A stretch of DNA of 64,000 nt from Prunus persica (taxonomy: Eukaryota > Streptophyta > Magnoliopsida > Rosales > Rosaceae), in NCBI RefSeq assembly GCF_000346465.2, contig NC_034009.1, positions 16,565,741 to 16,629,740 on the forward strand, given 5' to 3'. Positions within the stretch are counted from its first letter, which is position 1, and each line of letters starts with the position of its first letter. The notes beneath the pieces were generated by a model that worked only from the letters and a program-made list of their open reading frames with translations, ran no database searches and was not told the DNA's origin. Position numbers and translations under genes: made by a program. Below are positions 46,158-56,745 of this stretch, in pieces.

Positions 46158-46740
46158 TGTTTGTGCACATAATCTCACGGGAGAATATTCGCTTCTAGAT
46201 CCTTCAACCTTCGATCTTCCTTCTCTCTTTTCCTCGATTCCTGTAAAAAAAACTGGAGTAAATAGACCACACCCGGGGGTGTTGGCCAAAGGCACTCCGA
46301 TGCCTAAGTTAGTTCGAGTGTTTGTAGGAAAACAGTAGCTAAGCAAAGGGTACGGAGTTTTATGTAGGGTGTAAACCGGGTGACCGGAGCCGTGTGTGGT
46401 GGCCGGAGCCGTGGGGAGAAAATATGGAGAGTGGAGAGGGAGAGAGAGCTTCGGGTATTTTTCTCGGGTATAAGGAGTAGGTTTAGATGTACCTTGAATG
46501 ATGAATGAGGTTGTCTATTTATAGGAGCCTCGGGGCTAGGGTTTCGTAGGAATCCAGTTGGGCCTGATAATATCTGAATTAAATATATATTATCTCTTAA
46601 GAAGATAATATCTGAATTAAATGATATTATCTCTTGAAAAGATAATATCTGATTTAAATGATATTATCTTCTCTTTATTAGGATAATATCTTAATTAATG
46701 ATATTATCTCTTTAAATAAAGATAATATCATATTAATTAA
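46158..46740 (-). repeat. 3' LTR of element C, U3 start deleted
   Basis: Matches 56746-57340 with about ten differences. On the minus strand the first 110 bp of U3 (the GGGAGC-containing end) are missing, and the sequence is joined to accessory-gene intron sequence at about 46741-46750. Confidence 0.88.
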
Positions 46741-46814
46741 TGATATTATCTTTTTTTTTGAGATTCTAACTTGTAGAATTTTCTTCTCTTCTTGTAGTTG
46801 TTCATTGACCAACC
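46741..46814 (+). promoter_or_regulatory. Intron end and leader before the accessory gene ATG, element C
   Basis: A T-rich tract and CTCTTCTTGTAG (about 46787-46797) form a splice acceptor, followed by TTGTTCATTGACCAACC and the ATG at 46815. The matching donor and TATA box survive only in element A (26078-26209). Confidence 0.5.
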
Positions 46815-49139
46815 ATGTCTTCCAGAGACGGTAGCAACGCTTCAAGCTCTCAGGTGCCTTTGTATTTGTGGGGAGGTTCCGTAGTGCCTAGCAAGAAGTT
46901 CGTGGCCAACTTGCACCGCGTCACAACCGAAGCTCAGTTCCAAAAATGGCGGGCTGCTTTCGCTTCTGCCATTCCAGATGACGTGCAGGTCAAGCTATTG
47001 AGGTCTCGGACTGATAACGATTCTTTCGAGGATGCGAATGATCTTGGTGCTAGGATCATTACCTTCCGTCCTTTTTATTTTTCACTGGGCTTCAAATTCC
47101 CGCTGTCGAAGCTTTTCAAGGAGGTGTTCTGCGCCATGGGGTGTGCTCCGAGCCAGAGTACTCCCAACGTTTACCGGGCGATCATGTGCTTCGAGAATCT
47201 GAGCCGTTTCTTTACGCTGGAGTTGACGGTGCGAGAGTTCTTTTATTTTTTTGAACTGAGGCACTTCGAGCAGTATGCCCAAGTTCACGTCTACAGGTCC
47301 AGGCTGTTCGACGGTCTTAGTCAGGGAGATCACGCTTGGCATGACGACTTGTTGGAAGTCAGCGGACGCTGGGAGGGCGACGTTGGGGACGGCCCCCTTG
47401 TTCCTATCACTTATTGCTATGGTGTGTCTTTTTGTGATTTATGATTTGTTCCCTTTTTATCTGAGTTTCTTCAAGTGTGGCTGACTAACTTCTGTCTTCT
47501 GCTTCTAGTGAGTGACATCAGCAAGCAATTGGAGCTTGGGCCTGACATGGCTAAGGTTCGCCGTGCTTTAAACATCCCCCAAAAGTTTCGTGAGTGGCGC
47601 TGGCTATTGAGCGAGTATCGGGAGGAAGACGATGGTCTGCCCCCTGCCGAGGATGTCGAGAGATGGAAGCAGAATGGTCCGGACCCTGATGATCTATCTG
47701 CTGAACAGGATGAGTGCTTTGCTGAACCCCCACCAAAAATGAAGGCCGATGTCAAGTCTTCGAGAACTCCAGGTACTTCTTTACGGGCGAGGAATGTGTC
47801 TCCATTGAGGAAGAAGCCAAGGCTCCCTTCTGCTGAGAAAACCCAAGTAGGAGCTATTCCCGCTTCATCTGCCAGAGTCAAACATCTTGTTGGTGCAGAT
47901 AGCAAGAAGATTGGTGGTATGCGTAACATTAGGGATGTTCCCCTTAAGCCTCTTGCTGATGAGTTTGGAGATCGTGATCTGCTCCGCGACGTAGTTCGTG
48001 CACGGTCCAAGTCACCTGTTGAGAAGCCAAGAGATGCTGATTTTCCTTTCCGAAGTTCAAGTCGTTTGCACCAGTCGAAGAGTGGAGGTCGATGTGCGAG
48101 GTCTGCTCATCCATCCAACCATCATGATCCAACTGTTGAGTCACAAGCAGTCAAACGTGGAGTTGATTCATCGTCGTCAGTTCCTTTGGAAGTAAGGTTG
48201 GCAGAGGCTAAGAAAGCAAGAGAGTCATCTGCTCGGGGAAAAAGTTCTTCTGCAACATCAGCGGCTAATCCAAAGGTGGACAAGCCTAGCCTTGCAGGGG
48301 ATACGGGCGTGTTTGATCTGCTCAAGACGCACTTTCTATCAAGTCCATCCGCTTGTGCTGAGCTGGTTGATCAAGTCCGTCAGGCTGGTGATCTCGGTAC
48401 TTTTTCAAGTCTTTCCTTGGAAAAACAAAGAGAAGCAACATTTCATCTGTTTCAAAAATGAGTGGTTTTTGCTGCGGAGACCATCCGGAACTCGTCGTCT
48501 GCTGTTGCCCCCTCTTCTGCTCAGCTTAGTGAGTTGGAGAAGAAGAATGCTGAGCTGGCTAGCAGGTTTTCTGCCGAACAGGCTCGTTATGAGAAGAAGA
48601 CTTCTGATTTGCAGGCGATGATATCTGAGCTGAAGAGTTCCTTTACTGAGAAAGATTCTGAGCTCAGCTCTTCTGCTGTTGACTTGGCAAGTCGAAAAGA
48701 TGCTTATTTCCGCCTTGAGCGCAAAAATGCCGACATCTCTCATAGTTATGACAAGCTTTTGGCTAGATTTCACGCCTATCATAAGTCTGCTGAAGAATCC
48801 AAGTCCGAAGCTGTCATGGATGCGTACAAGTTGGGTTACTTGGACTGCACAATTGGATATGATCCCTTCTATGCCATTGGAGATGAAGACATCGAGATGC
48901 TCTATCCTGACTTGCCCCCTGTGCAAGGTGAGGAGGCTAATGCTGCAAACACCAAAGGAGCTGAAGAGCAGGTGGCTGAAGAGGCAGTAGCTGAAGAAGA
49001 TGGAGCAGAGGATGATGCAGCTGATGAGGCGGTGTCAGACGTCATAGATCATGCATGTGGAGCTACTGAGAGCATGGCTGATCAGGTGGACGCTGAAGAG
49101 GCTGTAGATCAGGGGTCTCCTGCTGGCGTTTCGGAGTAG
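46815..49139 (+). CDS. Accessory antisense gene (aORF), Transposase_28-like N-terminus, one intron, one internal TGA
   Basis: Antisense to gag-pol, between pol and the 3' LTR. Exon 1 (46815-47421) has KFPLSKLFKEVFCAMGCAPS, VYRAIMCFENL and FFYFFELRHF, matching the 'putative gypsy type transposon' (Transposase_28) domain. A phase-1 GT-AG intron (47422-47508, 87 bp) joins Y-V-SDISK. Exon 2 has WRWLLSEYREEDDGLP, basic Ser/Arg-rich stretches (KKPRLPS, RARSKSPVEKPR) that could be nuclear signals, and a conserved VPLEVRLAEAKKARESSA block. An in-frame TGA (48459-48461) is followed by the same frame to TAG 49137: a coiled coil (LSELEKKNAELASRFSAEQ onward) and an Ala/Glu/Asp-rich acidic tail. Function unknown; a DNA- or chromatin-associated protein is a guess. 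Probably unexpressed here because its promoter is deleted. Confidence 0.7.
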
Positions 49140-49429
49140 ACGAAGACTTCTTTATTTCTTTTCAGCTTTTGTAGTCTGCTTTTTGTTTACAATAATTGGT
49201 CTTGTTTTGACCATCTTCTTTTTGTTTGAACTTGGCCGGTTGGTCGCTTTACTATGGAAATTTCAGTCTTTATTTTTTCAACATCAATTTGCACATTGTC
49301 TTGTGAACTGCTTGAGTAACCGGTTAGTGTCTTGGCTGTGTATTTCCCTTGGAATTTTGGCAAAAGCCAGGGTCCCCCTTGAGGGACTCCGGGCGTATTC
49401 TACATTTTTCCAGAAAACGCTTTAAGACG
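49140..49429. other. 3' flank of the accessory gene
   Basis: Noncoding, T-rich in the plus direction, with an AT-rich part that may hold the poly(A) signals of both converging transcripts. Corresponds to 24780-25015 of element A. Confidence 0.4.
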
Positions 49430-50380
49430 CTTTTGGTCGTTGCCCTGCGTCTCCTTTAGGACCCTGCTTATGGACAACTGTCTAACTATCCTGCCCCCCT
49501 TAGGAAACGGATAGGAACCTGGATACCTCCCTTAGGAAATTCCTGGCGCACCCTGCAACCCCCTTAGGATGCTGCTTTGTGGGCTGCGTCTCCCGAAGGA
49601 CGCTTTTGGTCGTCGCCCTGCGTCTCCCTTAGGACGCTTTTTATGGACAACTTTTTTGGCTATCCTGCCTCCCTTAGGAAACGGATAGGAACCTAGATAT
49701 TTCCCGCAGAGAGCATGGTGACCCCCTTTTAAGAAACTCCTGGCGCACCCTGCAACCCCCTTAGGATGCTGCTTTGTGGGCTGCGTCTCCCGAAGGACGC
49801 TTTTGATCGTCGCCCTGCGTCTCCCTTAGGATGCTTTTTATGGACAACTTTTTGGCTATCCTGCCTCCTTTAGGAAACGAATAGGAACCTGGATATTTCC
49901 CGCAGAGAGCATGGTGACCCCTTTTTAAGAAACTCCTGGCGCACCCTGCGTCTCCCTTAGGACGCTGTTTTGCAGGCTGCGTCTCCCGAAGGACGCTTTT
50001 GGTCGTCGCCCTGTGTCTCCATTAGGACGCTTTTTATGAGCAACTGTTTGGCTATCCTGCCCCCCTTAGGAAACGGATAGGAACCTGGATACTTCCCTTA
50101 GGAAATTCCTGGCGCACCCTGCGTCTCCCTTAGGACGCTTCTTTGCGGGCTGCGTCTCCCGAATGACGCTTTTGGTTATCGTCCTGCGTCTCCCTTAGGA
50201 CGCTTTTTATGGGCAACTGTTTGGCTATCCTGCCTCCCTTAGGAAACGGATAGGGACCTGGATACCTCCCTTAGAAAATTCCTGGCGCACCCTGCGTCTC
50301 CCTTAGGACGCTTCTTTGCGGGCTGCGTCTCCTGAAAGACGCTTCTAGTTGTGGCCATGCGTCTCCCGAAAGACGCTACT
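49430..50380. repeat. Hairpin repeat array between pol and the accessory gene, element C
   Basis: Repeats of GCGTCTCCCTTAGGACGC or GCGTCTCCCGAAGGACGC (each able to fold with a GCGTC/GACGC stem) alternate with CTATCCTGCC, CCCTTAGGAAACGGATAGGA and TTCCTGGCGCACCCTGC. About six higher-order units of 120-240 bp are visible. No coding capacity. Confidence 0.85.
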
Positions 50381-50497
50381 TATAAGCAACAGTCTTTTGT
50401 TGTGGCACATTCTGGAATTTGCAGTAGTTTGCTTCTCTTTTTCAGAAATGGGCAGCACTCAGTCGTCTGCTGAGGACTGAGCAGGTAGGAGGAAGCG

Positions 50498-51750
50498 TCA
50501 TGGATAGTATCTTTGGAGATGGTAGGCGTTCCATTGTCGCGGAATCTCCTTCCCTTCCATGGTGTCAAGCATATAGCTTCCTCTGCCCCCGGACTGGCTG
50601 ATTATGTAAGGGCCTTCCCAATTGGGTTTCATCTTTTTAGACCCTTGTCTTTGTGAAGTGATGAAGGCCTTTCTTAGCACAAGGTCGCCTAGTTGAAACT
50701 GTCTGATCTTGGCTCTTTTGTCATAGTAAGACTTCAACCGCTGTTGATAGGAGGCGACTCGGACAATGGCCTTCTCGCGCTTGCCTTCAAGTAAGTCAAG
50801 GTTGAGTCTCATCTGCTCGGAGTTCTGCTCAATACTGCCCACTTCGATGCCTATAGAGGGGACAGTGATGTGAGGAGGAATGATCGCTTCAGTTCCATAG
50901 GCGAGGGAAAACGGGTTTCGCCAGTTGATCTTCGCTTGGTGGTGCGATAAGCCCATAGTACGCCAGGGAGCTCATCTACCCATTTTCCTTCAGCGCCTTC
51001 TAATCTCTTCTTTAGACAGTCCAATATTATTTTATTGGATGCCTCGGCCTGGCCATTGCCTTGGGGATATCTTGGGGTAGATAGATGCTGCTTGATGCCG
51101 TACTTTTTGAAGAAGGCAGTGATCTGCTTGCCGATGAATTGCGAGCCATTGTCGGTAACTAGTGACTGTGGGCAGCCAAACCGGCAGATAATATTTCTCC
51201 AGATAAATCGTTCCACATCATCTTCTTTAGTAGAGGATAGAGCTTCGGCCTCGATCCATTTAGTAAAGTAATCAGTGGCGACGATCATCATTTCTTTCTT
51301 GGCTGGTGCCTTTGGCATAGGGCCTACTAAGTCGATGGCCCATTGCATGAACGGCCACGGACTGTTCTGCGGATGGTAGATTTCGGCAGGCAGATTAGGA
51401 ACTGGTTTGTACCGTTGGCAGCGATCACATCTCTTGACATATTCAGTGGAGTCATGACGCATAGTAGGCCAGAAATAGCCTACGTTTAGAGCCTTCTGAG
51501 CGAGTGACCTGCCCCCAGAGTGGCTGCCACACTCGCTGTCATGAATTTTACAGAGGACCTCAAGTGTTTGAGGGTACTTTATGCAAGTGAGATGAGGGCT
51601 GGAGTATGATCTGCGAATGAGCTTGTCGCCTTGCATGTAATGTCTCGCGGCTTTCTGTTGGACCTTCCTAGCTTCGGACTTATCCGTTGGCAGATTTTCA
51701 TTCACCAAGTAGTCGATGATTGGGTCTTGCCAGCTGGGGTCTTCATCGAT
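50498..51750 (-). pseudogene. Integrase of element C
   Basis: The zinc-binding region has IHDSECGSHSGGRSLAQKAL and VKRCDRCQRYK. The core runs from MQWAIDLVGPMP (first Asp) through LVTDNGSQFIG (second Asp) to YPQGNGQAEASNKIILD (Glu), so the DDE set is intact. A 1-bp deletion near 50920 (the run ACCCG versus ACCCC in element A) shifts the frame, and the C-terminal part (50498-50956) with YYDKRAKIRQFQLGDLVLRK and WEGPYIISQ is in another frame. It inserts the cDNA in active relatives. Confidence 0.85.
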
Positions 51751-51849
51751 CTGCATTGAGTCGATTGGCTCTATTTCTTCGATGCTAGGTCGGTCAAGGT
51801 GTTCGACTGGGATGGAGCTTCTGAACTGGTTGTCCAGTGCTGATCCTAG

Positions 51850-52285
51850 GCTTGCCAATGCATCTGCATGAGTGTTCTCTGCCCGTGGAACTTGTTGGAT
51901 GGTGAAAGTAGGAAATTCTTTCAACAGTCCTTGGACTTTGTCGAGGTACTGGATCATTCTTGGATGCTTTATCATGTACTCGCCTGAGGCTTGATTCGTG
52001 ATCAGCTGGGAGTCTAAGTAGATGGCTAATCTCTTGATCGTCAGTTCTTTTGCTAGGCGCAGTCCTGCGAGCAATGCCTCATATTCTGCCTAGTTGTTTG
52101 AAGCAGAAAAGCCTAGTGTGATGGCTTGTTCCAACAAGGTTCCGTCTGGGGTGATTATGACGACGCCTGCCCCTGCTCCTTTGTGGTTTGATGCTCCATC
52201 TACATGCAATTGCCACATGTCGTTAGGTAGGTTTGAATCGGCAAGGGAGGTGTTGTCTGCTTTTTCCTTGCTTTTCATGACCATC
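51850..52285 (-). pseudogene. Second RNase H domain of element C
   Basis: WQLHVDGASNHKGAGAGVVI carries the first Asp, then ASNN-stop-AEYEALLAGLRLAKEL with the Glu region; TAG at 52092-52094 replaces the Glu codon seen in element A. YLDSQLITNQ keeps the Asp of the DSQ motif, and RAENTHADALA holds the last Asp. Archaeal/plant-type RNase H, added to the Gypsy one, as in the Tat group. Confidence 0.78.
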
Positions 52286-52288
52286 TTC

Positions 52289-53700
52289 TCTTCTTCGGCT
52301 GTCGGAGTAAACTCTACAACAAAATCTGCTAAAGCTTGGGCTTTTATAGCAGTCTTCGGCCGGTAGAGGAGGTCGTATTAACTGAGTTCGATAGCCCATT
52401 TCATGAGTCGCTGAGAAGCGTCGGGGCTGTGGAGGATCGATCTCAAAGGACATTCTGTCATGACAATTATCCGGTGTGCTTGGTAGTAGGGCCTTAGTTT
52501 TCTCGCGAAAACTACAAGCAAAAAAATGAGCTTCTCCATTTTCGGATAGCGAGTCTCTGCATCGAGGAGAGCTTTTGAAGTGTAGAATACCGGATGTTGT
52601 GCCCCCAGCTCTTCTCGGATGAGAGCTGAGCTGACAGCTGAGTCGGACACCGCCAGGTAAATGTACAAGTCTTCGCCTGGTATCGGTTTTGAGAGTAAGG
52701 GAGGTGAAGTGAGGTAGGTTTTCAAGTTTTGAAAAGCTACTTCGCACTCGTCATCCCACTTGTCCCTGTGTTCTTTCTTCAAGGCTTTAAAAAATGGCCT
52801 GCACTTGTCGGTAGATCTTGAGAGGAATCGGTTGAGAGCTGCCGCCCTACCCGTTAGACTTTGTATCTCCTTTGTTGTGGCAGGTGACTTCATGTTGAGT
52901 ATAGCCTTGATTTGATTTGGATGTGCCTCGATTCCTCTTTGGGTGACTAAGTATCCCAGGAATCGGCCAGACGAGACTCCAAACGTGCATTTGCTTGGGT
53001 TCAACTTCATGTTGTATTTTCGGAGTAGGGTGAATGCCTCGACAAGGTTCTTGATGTGGTCTGCTCGCTCGGGAGCTTTGACTAGCATGTCGTCTACGTA
53101 GACCTCCATAGTCTTGCCGATTTGCTCCTTGAAAATTTTGTTCACCAGCCTTTGGTAGGTTGCTCCGGCGTTCTTCAGCCCAAAGGGCATGACTTTGTAG
53201 CAGTATGTACCTCTTTCGATGATGAAAGAGGTTTTAGCCTTGTCATCTTCATGCATCATGATTTGGTTGTAGCCTGAGTAGGCATCCATGAAGCTTAGCA
53301 GTTGGTTGCCGGAAGTTGAATCGACGAGCTGATCAATTCTAGGCAGTGGAAAGTTGTCTTTAGGGCATGCCTTGTTGAGGTCGGTGTAATCGACGTACAC
53401 TCTCCACAAACCTTTATCTTTCTTTGCCACTAGAACAACGTTCGCCAGCCATTCTGCGTAGGAGACTTCTTCGATGAAACCAGCAGCTAGAAGCTTATCG
53501 ATCTCGGCTTCGATTATGGCAACCCGCTCGGGGGCGAAGTTGCGTCTCTTCTGCGATACAGGTTTGATGGCTGGGTAGACGTGTAGGCGATGGCAGATGA
53601 TCTGGGGATCGATGCTAGGCATGTCAGATAGCGACCATGCAAATACGTCTTTATTGTTCCGGAGGAAGGCTGCAAGCTCTATTTTTTCCTAATGGCTTAG
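52289..53700 (-). pseudogene. Reverse transcriptase and Gypsy RNase H of element C
   Basis: The longest intact piece is 414 codons (53622-52378). Order: MPSIDPQIICHRL, RRNFAPERVAIIEAEIDKLL, KKDKGLWRVYVDYTDLNKAC, FMDAYSGYNQIMMHEDD, MPFGLKNAGATYQRLVNKIF, YVDDMLVKAPERADHIKNL, then thumb and connection, and the Gypsy RNase H with YLAVSDSAVSSALIREE and LDAETRYPKMEKLI. It ends at TAA 52378-52380, where element A has CAA. A further stop lies upstream at about 53690. Confidence 0.9.
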
Positions 53701-53982
53701 GCGCGAGCCGATCCGCGCTTTTCTATCTGGCTTGTCAGGATCAAGGGGTACTAGCTCAACGTCCTCTTTCGGCTTCCATCCTTCTTCAGGAGAGACCTCC
53801 GGACGGATTCCCTTGACTTGGTCATGATTCTTTGATTGCTATTGGGGAGTAGCTATTCCCTTTCCTTTCTGGTCTGCTCGACCGTTAGGAATGTGATCTA
53901 CTTTCTTCTCTGCTTGTTCTACTCCCTTTAGATCTGCCTGATTCACAAGGAGGAACTGTGTTTGCTTGCCTTTCTTCAGCCC

Positions 53983-54490
53983 TTAAGCTGAGCATTTTCT
54001 TGCCATTGCCTGATCGCTGTTGATCTGGCTGATACCGCCACCAGGGATTGCGTAGCGAATCTTCTGATGTATGGCAGAGGTGATTACAGGTGGAGAGTAG
54101 ACGTCGAGATCTATCGTGCCCACGGTAACCGTACTTGCGCCATTAAAACCAGTCAGCGACTTGGCTGATTTATTGATCTTTGCCTCTAAGCCCATCTGTT
54201 GGACGACTACCAATTGTAGGATGTTGGCTGCACTGCCCTCATCTGCATGGACTCGGTCGACCATGGCCTGAGCGATTTGAATGCTGATGACAAGGGCGTC
54301 GTTGTGCGGTAGATCAAGGCCGATTAAGTCTTTCTTTTGAAAGCCGATCACGGGATCGTCTTCTGCCAGTGAGAGGTTAGTTGAGACTTGGGAGATCATA
54401 GTAGCCTGTTTGATCTTCCTCTTCTTCTCTTTGTTGGTCAGTCCGGACTCCTCGGAGTCGGCTAGGATTGTGTTAATCCTTATGACCTTC
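53983..54490 (-). pseudogene. Protease region of element C, internally deleted
   Basis: Contains VHADEGSAANILQLVVVQQM, with DEG in place of canonical D-S/T-G, and DLDVYSPPVI joined directly to TSAIHQKIRY. About 30 residues present in element A, including GILGRSW, are missing, an in-frame loss with ATCA at both borders. The frame ends at TAA 53983-53985 where element A has CAA. The deletion alone should inactivate the enzyme. Confidence 0.75.
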
Positions 54491-56649
54491 TGGGGTGGCT
54501 CCTTGGCGGTATCGCGGTCTTCTATCTGCTGGATGGCCTGCTTCGCGATGAACTCCGTGCAATGACCTTCTCTCACGAGTTCTTCGAGATGCGCTTTCCA
54601 AGCAAAGCAATTATTCGTATTGTGCCCATGTGTCGCATGGAAGGCACAATATTTTCTGGTATCCCTCTTGTCTGGATCTCCTTTCAAGAGTGGCGGTCTT
54701 TTTATCCAAGGTTTGTTCTTCACTTGGGCCAAAATTTGATGTATGGGGATAGAGAACTTGGTGTAGTTCTCTTTCGTCGTGGCCTCTCTTGGTGGGCGTG
54801 ACCTGCCTTTGTCTTTGTCCTTGCTGCCAAGCCTGTCGCCTCTTTGTTCTGCCCGTTTAGCCGGTCGATCTTCTTGCTCAGTGGACTTCTTCGCTGCGAT
54901 TCGATCGTCATCCCAGAGTGCGTAGCGTTCTGCGGTCGCGAAGACCTCTGCCAGAGTCTGCCTGGGAGTGATAGTCAGCTTGCGGTATAAGTCATGTTCT
55001 ATTGGAAGACCTTTCTTGAATGCAGAGGATGCGATTTGGTCATCGCACCCTACGATGTTGGCCTTTTCTGCTTTGAACCTCTTGATGTAATCTCGAAGGG
55101 ATTCCTCGGGCTTCTTGCGCAGGTTGAACAAATGGTCAGGGTTCTTCTTGATCGTCCGATAAGAAGTGTATTCTTTAGTGAAGACATAAGTAAGCTCTTT
55201 GAAGCTGTTGATCGACCCGGATGGCAGGGTATGGAACCAATCCTGAGCTGCTCCTCGCAAAGTCATTGCAAACACCTTGCACATTAGCGCGTCTTCGGCT
55301 TTGTAGAGTATCATAAGGCTCTTGAAATGCTTCAGATGACTTTCAAGGTCGGAATCGCCTTTGAAGCATGTGAAAGAGGGCGTTGAGAATCTTTTCGGGG
55401 GAGCAGCCTGCTCGATTTTGGCGTTGAAAGGTGAAGAGTTTGCTTGGTCTACCTCAATGCGTAGTGTATCTTCGAAATTTCCGCCAATCTTTAAGTCTCG
55501 AAGTCGGTTATTCACAAGCTTTTCAACGTCTTCTGCACGCATGGTTAGATGATGTTGATTGACTTCCTCATTGGCTTGCGAGGGTCAACCTTCTCGGTTG
55601 CGCTGTCTAGGAGGCGTGTTGGTGGACTGCGCTTGCAAGGGATTTCCAGTAATTTGCCGACGAGAATTGGTTCTTCGAGAGCGAGTAGCGGAGCGCCTTT
55701 CTTCACGGTCCTCATTGTGATGATTGTCGAGTTGACCTCCCTGGGGGCCTATCCTTTCGTGAATATTTCTCTGTGAGGGGGCAGCGGAGCGCCTTTCTTC
55801 TCGATCCTCGTCTCGATGGCCGTCAAGTTGACCTCCCTAGGAGCCTAGCCTTTCATGAACGTCTTCATGCTGGCCCAGGCGAGCGTGGATGTCAGGTCTT
55901 GGGCCCAGCCTATCGCCCACGTTGGTCCTTAAATTCAATCTGGATGGGAAACTTCGTCTGCTCTGAGTGTGGCTTGCGGATGCTTGCAACATGTCCGCAA
56001 GCTGATCTCGTTGTTGCGCATTTCCTTGTCTGCTTACTCCTGCTCGACCTGCTTGGTTCCCACCGAACTGCCTATCGGCGAGTTCGTTTATCCTTCTCTC
56101 TTCGCCCTGTTGTCCAAGGCCAAGGTTTTGAGCCAAGTTTATTTGGTTGAGGAGCTGCCTCATCAAATTGTTTTGGTCGTCCATTCTCTGAGTTAGCTGG
56201 TCAACTCTCAAATTAAGGTCTACTTGACTTCGTGGATCGGGAGGAGAGAAATGTGTAGAGCCTAATTGCACACGAGCTAGGGTTTCGTTGGATGTGTGCG
56301 TGGGAGCATGCGTCGAGCGTGGAGGCAATGGAGGGAATGGTAGAAGTTGCTTCAAGATTGGGCCAAAGTCGGCGGTGGTAGTGAGCCCAATTGGATGTGA
56401 GGTTCCACCATGCTCAACGGTAGTGCTATGAAGGTGGCTAGGTCCGGCCATGGGGCCTTGAGATGGTACGACGGCGGCGGAGGCCGGTGCAGTGGTTCCA
56501 GTCACACGGGGTGGCTGCTGAGGGTTCATCGCGGCGAGAGGTGGTGGAGCCGCCATGTCGATCATGGGATTGTGGGAGGAATAGCTTTGGGCAGTCACGG
56601 ATTGAACCATAGCGGCGGTTTTGCTCCTCGTGCGCTTGCTTCCAACCAT
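54491..56649 (-). pseudogene. gag: gag of element C
   Basis: Start MVGSKRTRSKTAAMVQS at 56649-56647; an upstream in-frame extension reaches into the LTR but is unlikely to be used. The coiled-coil region (LNLRVDQLTQRMDDQNNL), then Arg-rich RLG repeats, TAG at 55839-55837 and TGA near 55586 in the same frame, then 55542 onward: capsid core (FTCFKGDSDLESHLKHFKSL, AAQDWFHTLPSGS) and a C-x2-H...H-x4-C zinc region (KYCAFHATHGHNTNNCF). Apart from the two nonsense codons the frame is continuous into protease. Confidence 0.85.
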
Positions 56650-56724
56650 GGTTGTTTGGAAGGCTTCGGTGGATTGGAAAATAGGAGGAACGGATTCCTT
56701 GAGCACGCGTTGAGTATAACTCGT

Positions 56725-56745
56725 GCCCTCAATGAAAGCACCAAA
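56725..56745 (-). promoter_or_regulatory. Primer binding site region, element C
   Basis: Minus-strand TTTGGTGCTTTCATTGAGGGC directly after the 5' LTR, one base different from elements A and B. Confidence 0.5.

Noticed and set aside
47471..48010. 179-codon ORF on the minus strand within the accessory gene
   Set aside because: Shadow of the plus-strand exon 2; Ser/Arg-rich composition mirrors it and element A shows no conservation of that frame.
55549..56196. Plus-strand ORFs of 63-125 codons inside gag of element C
   Set aside because: Antisense shadows of gag; homologous positions in copies A and B are not open in the same frames in a conserved manner.
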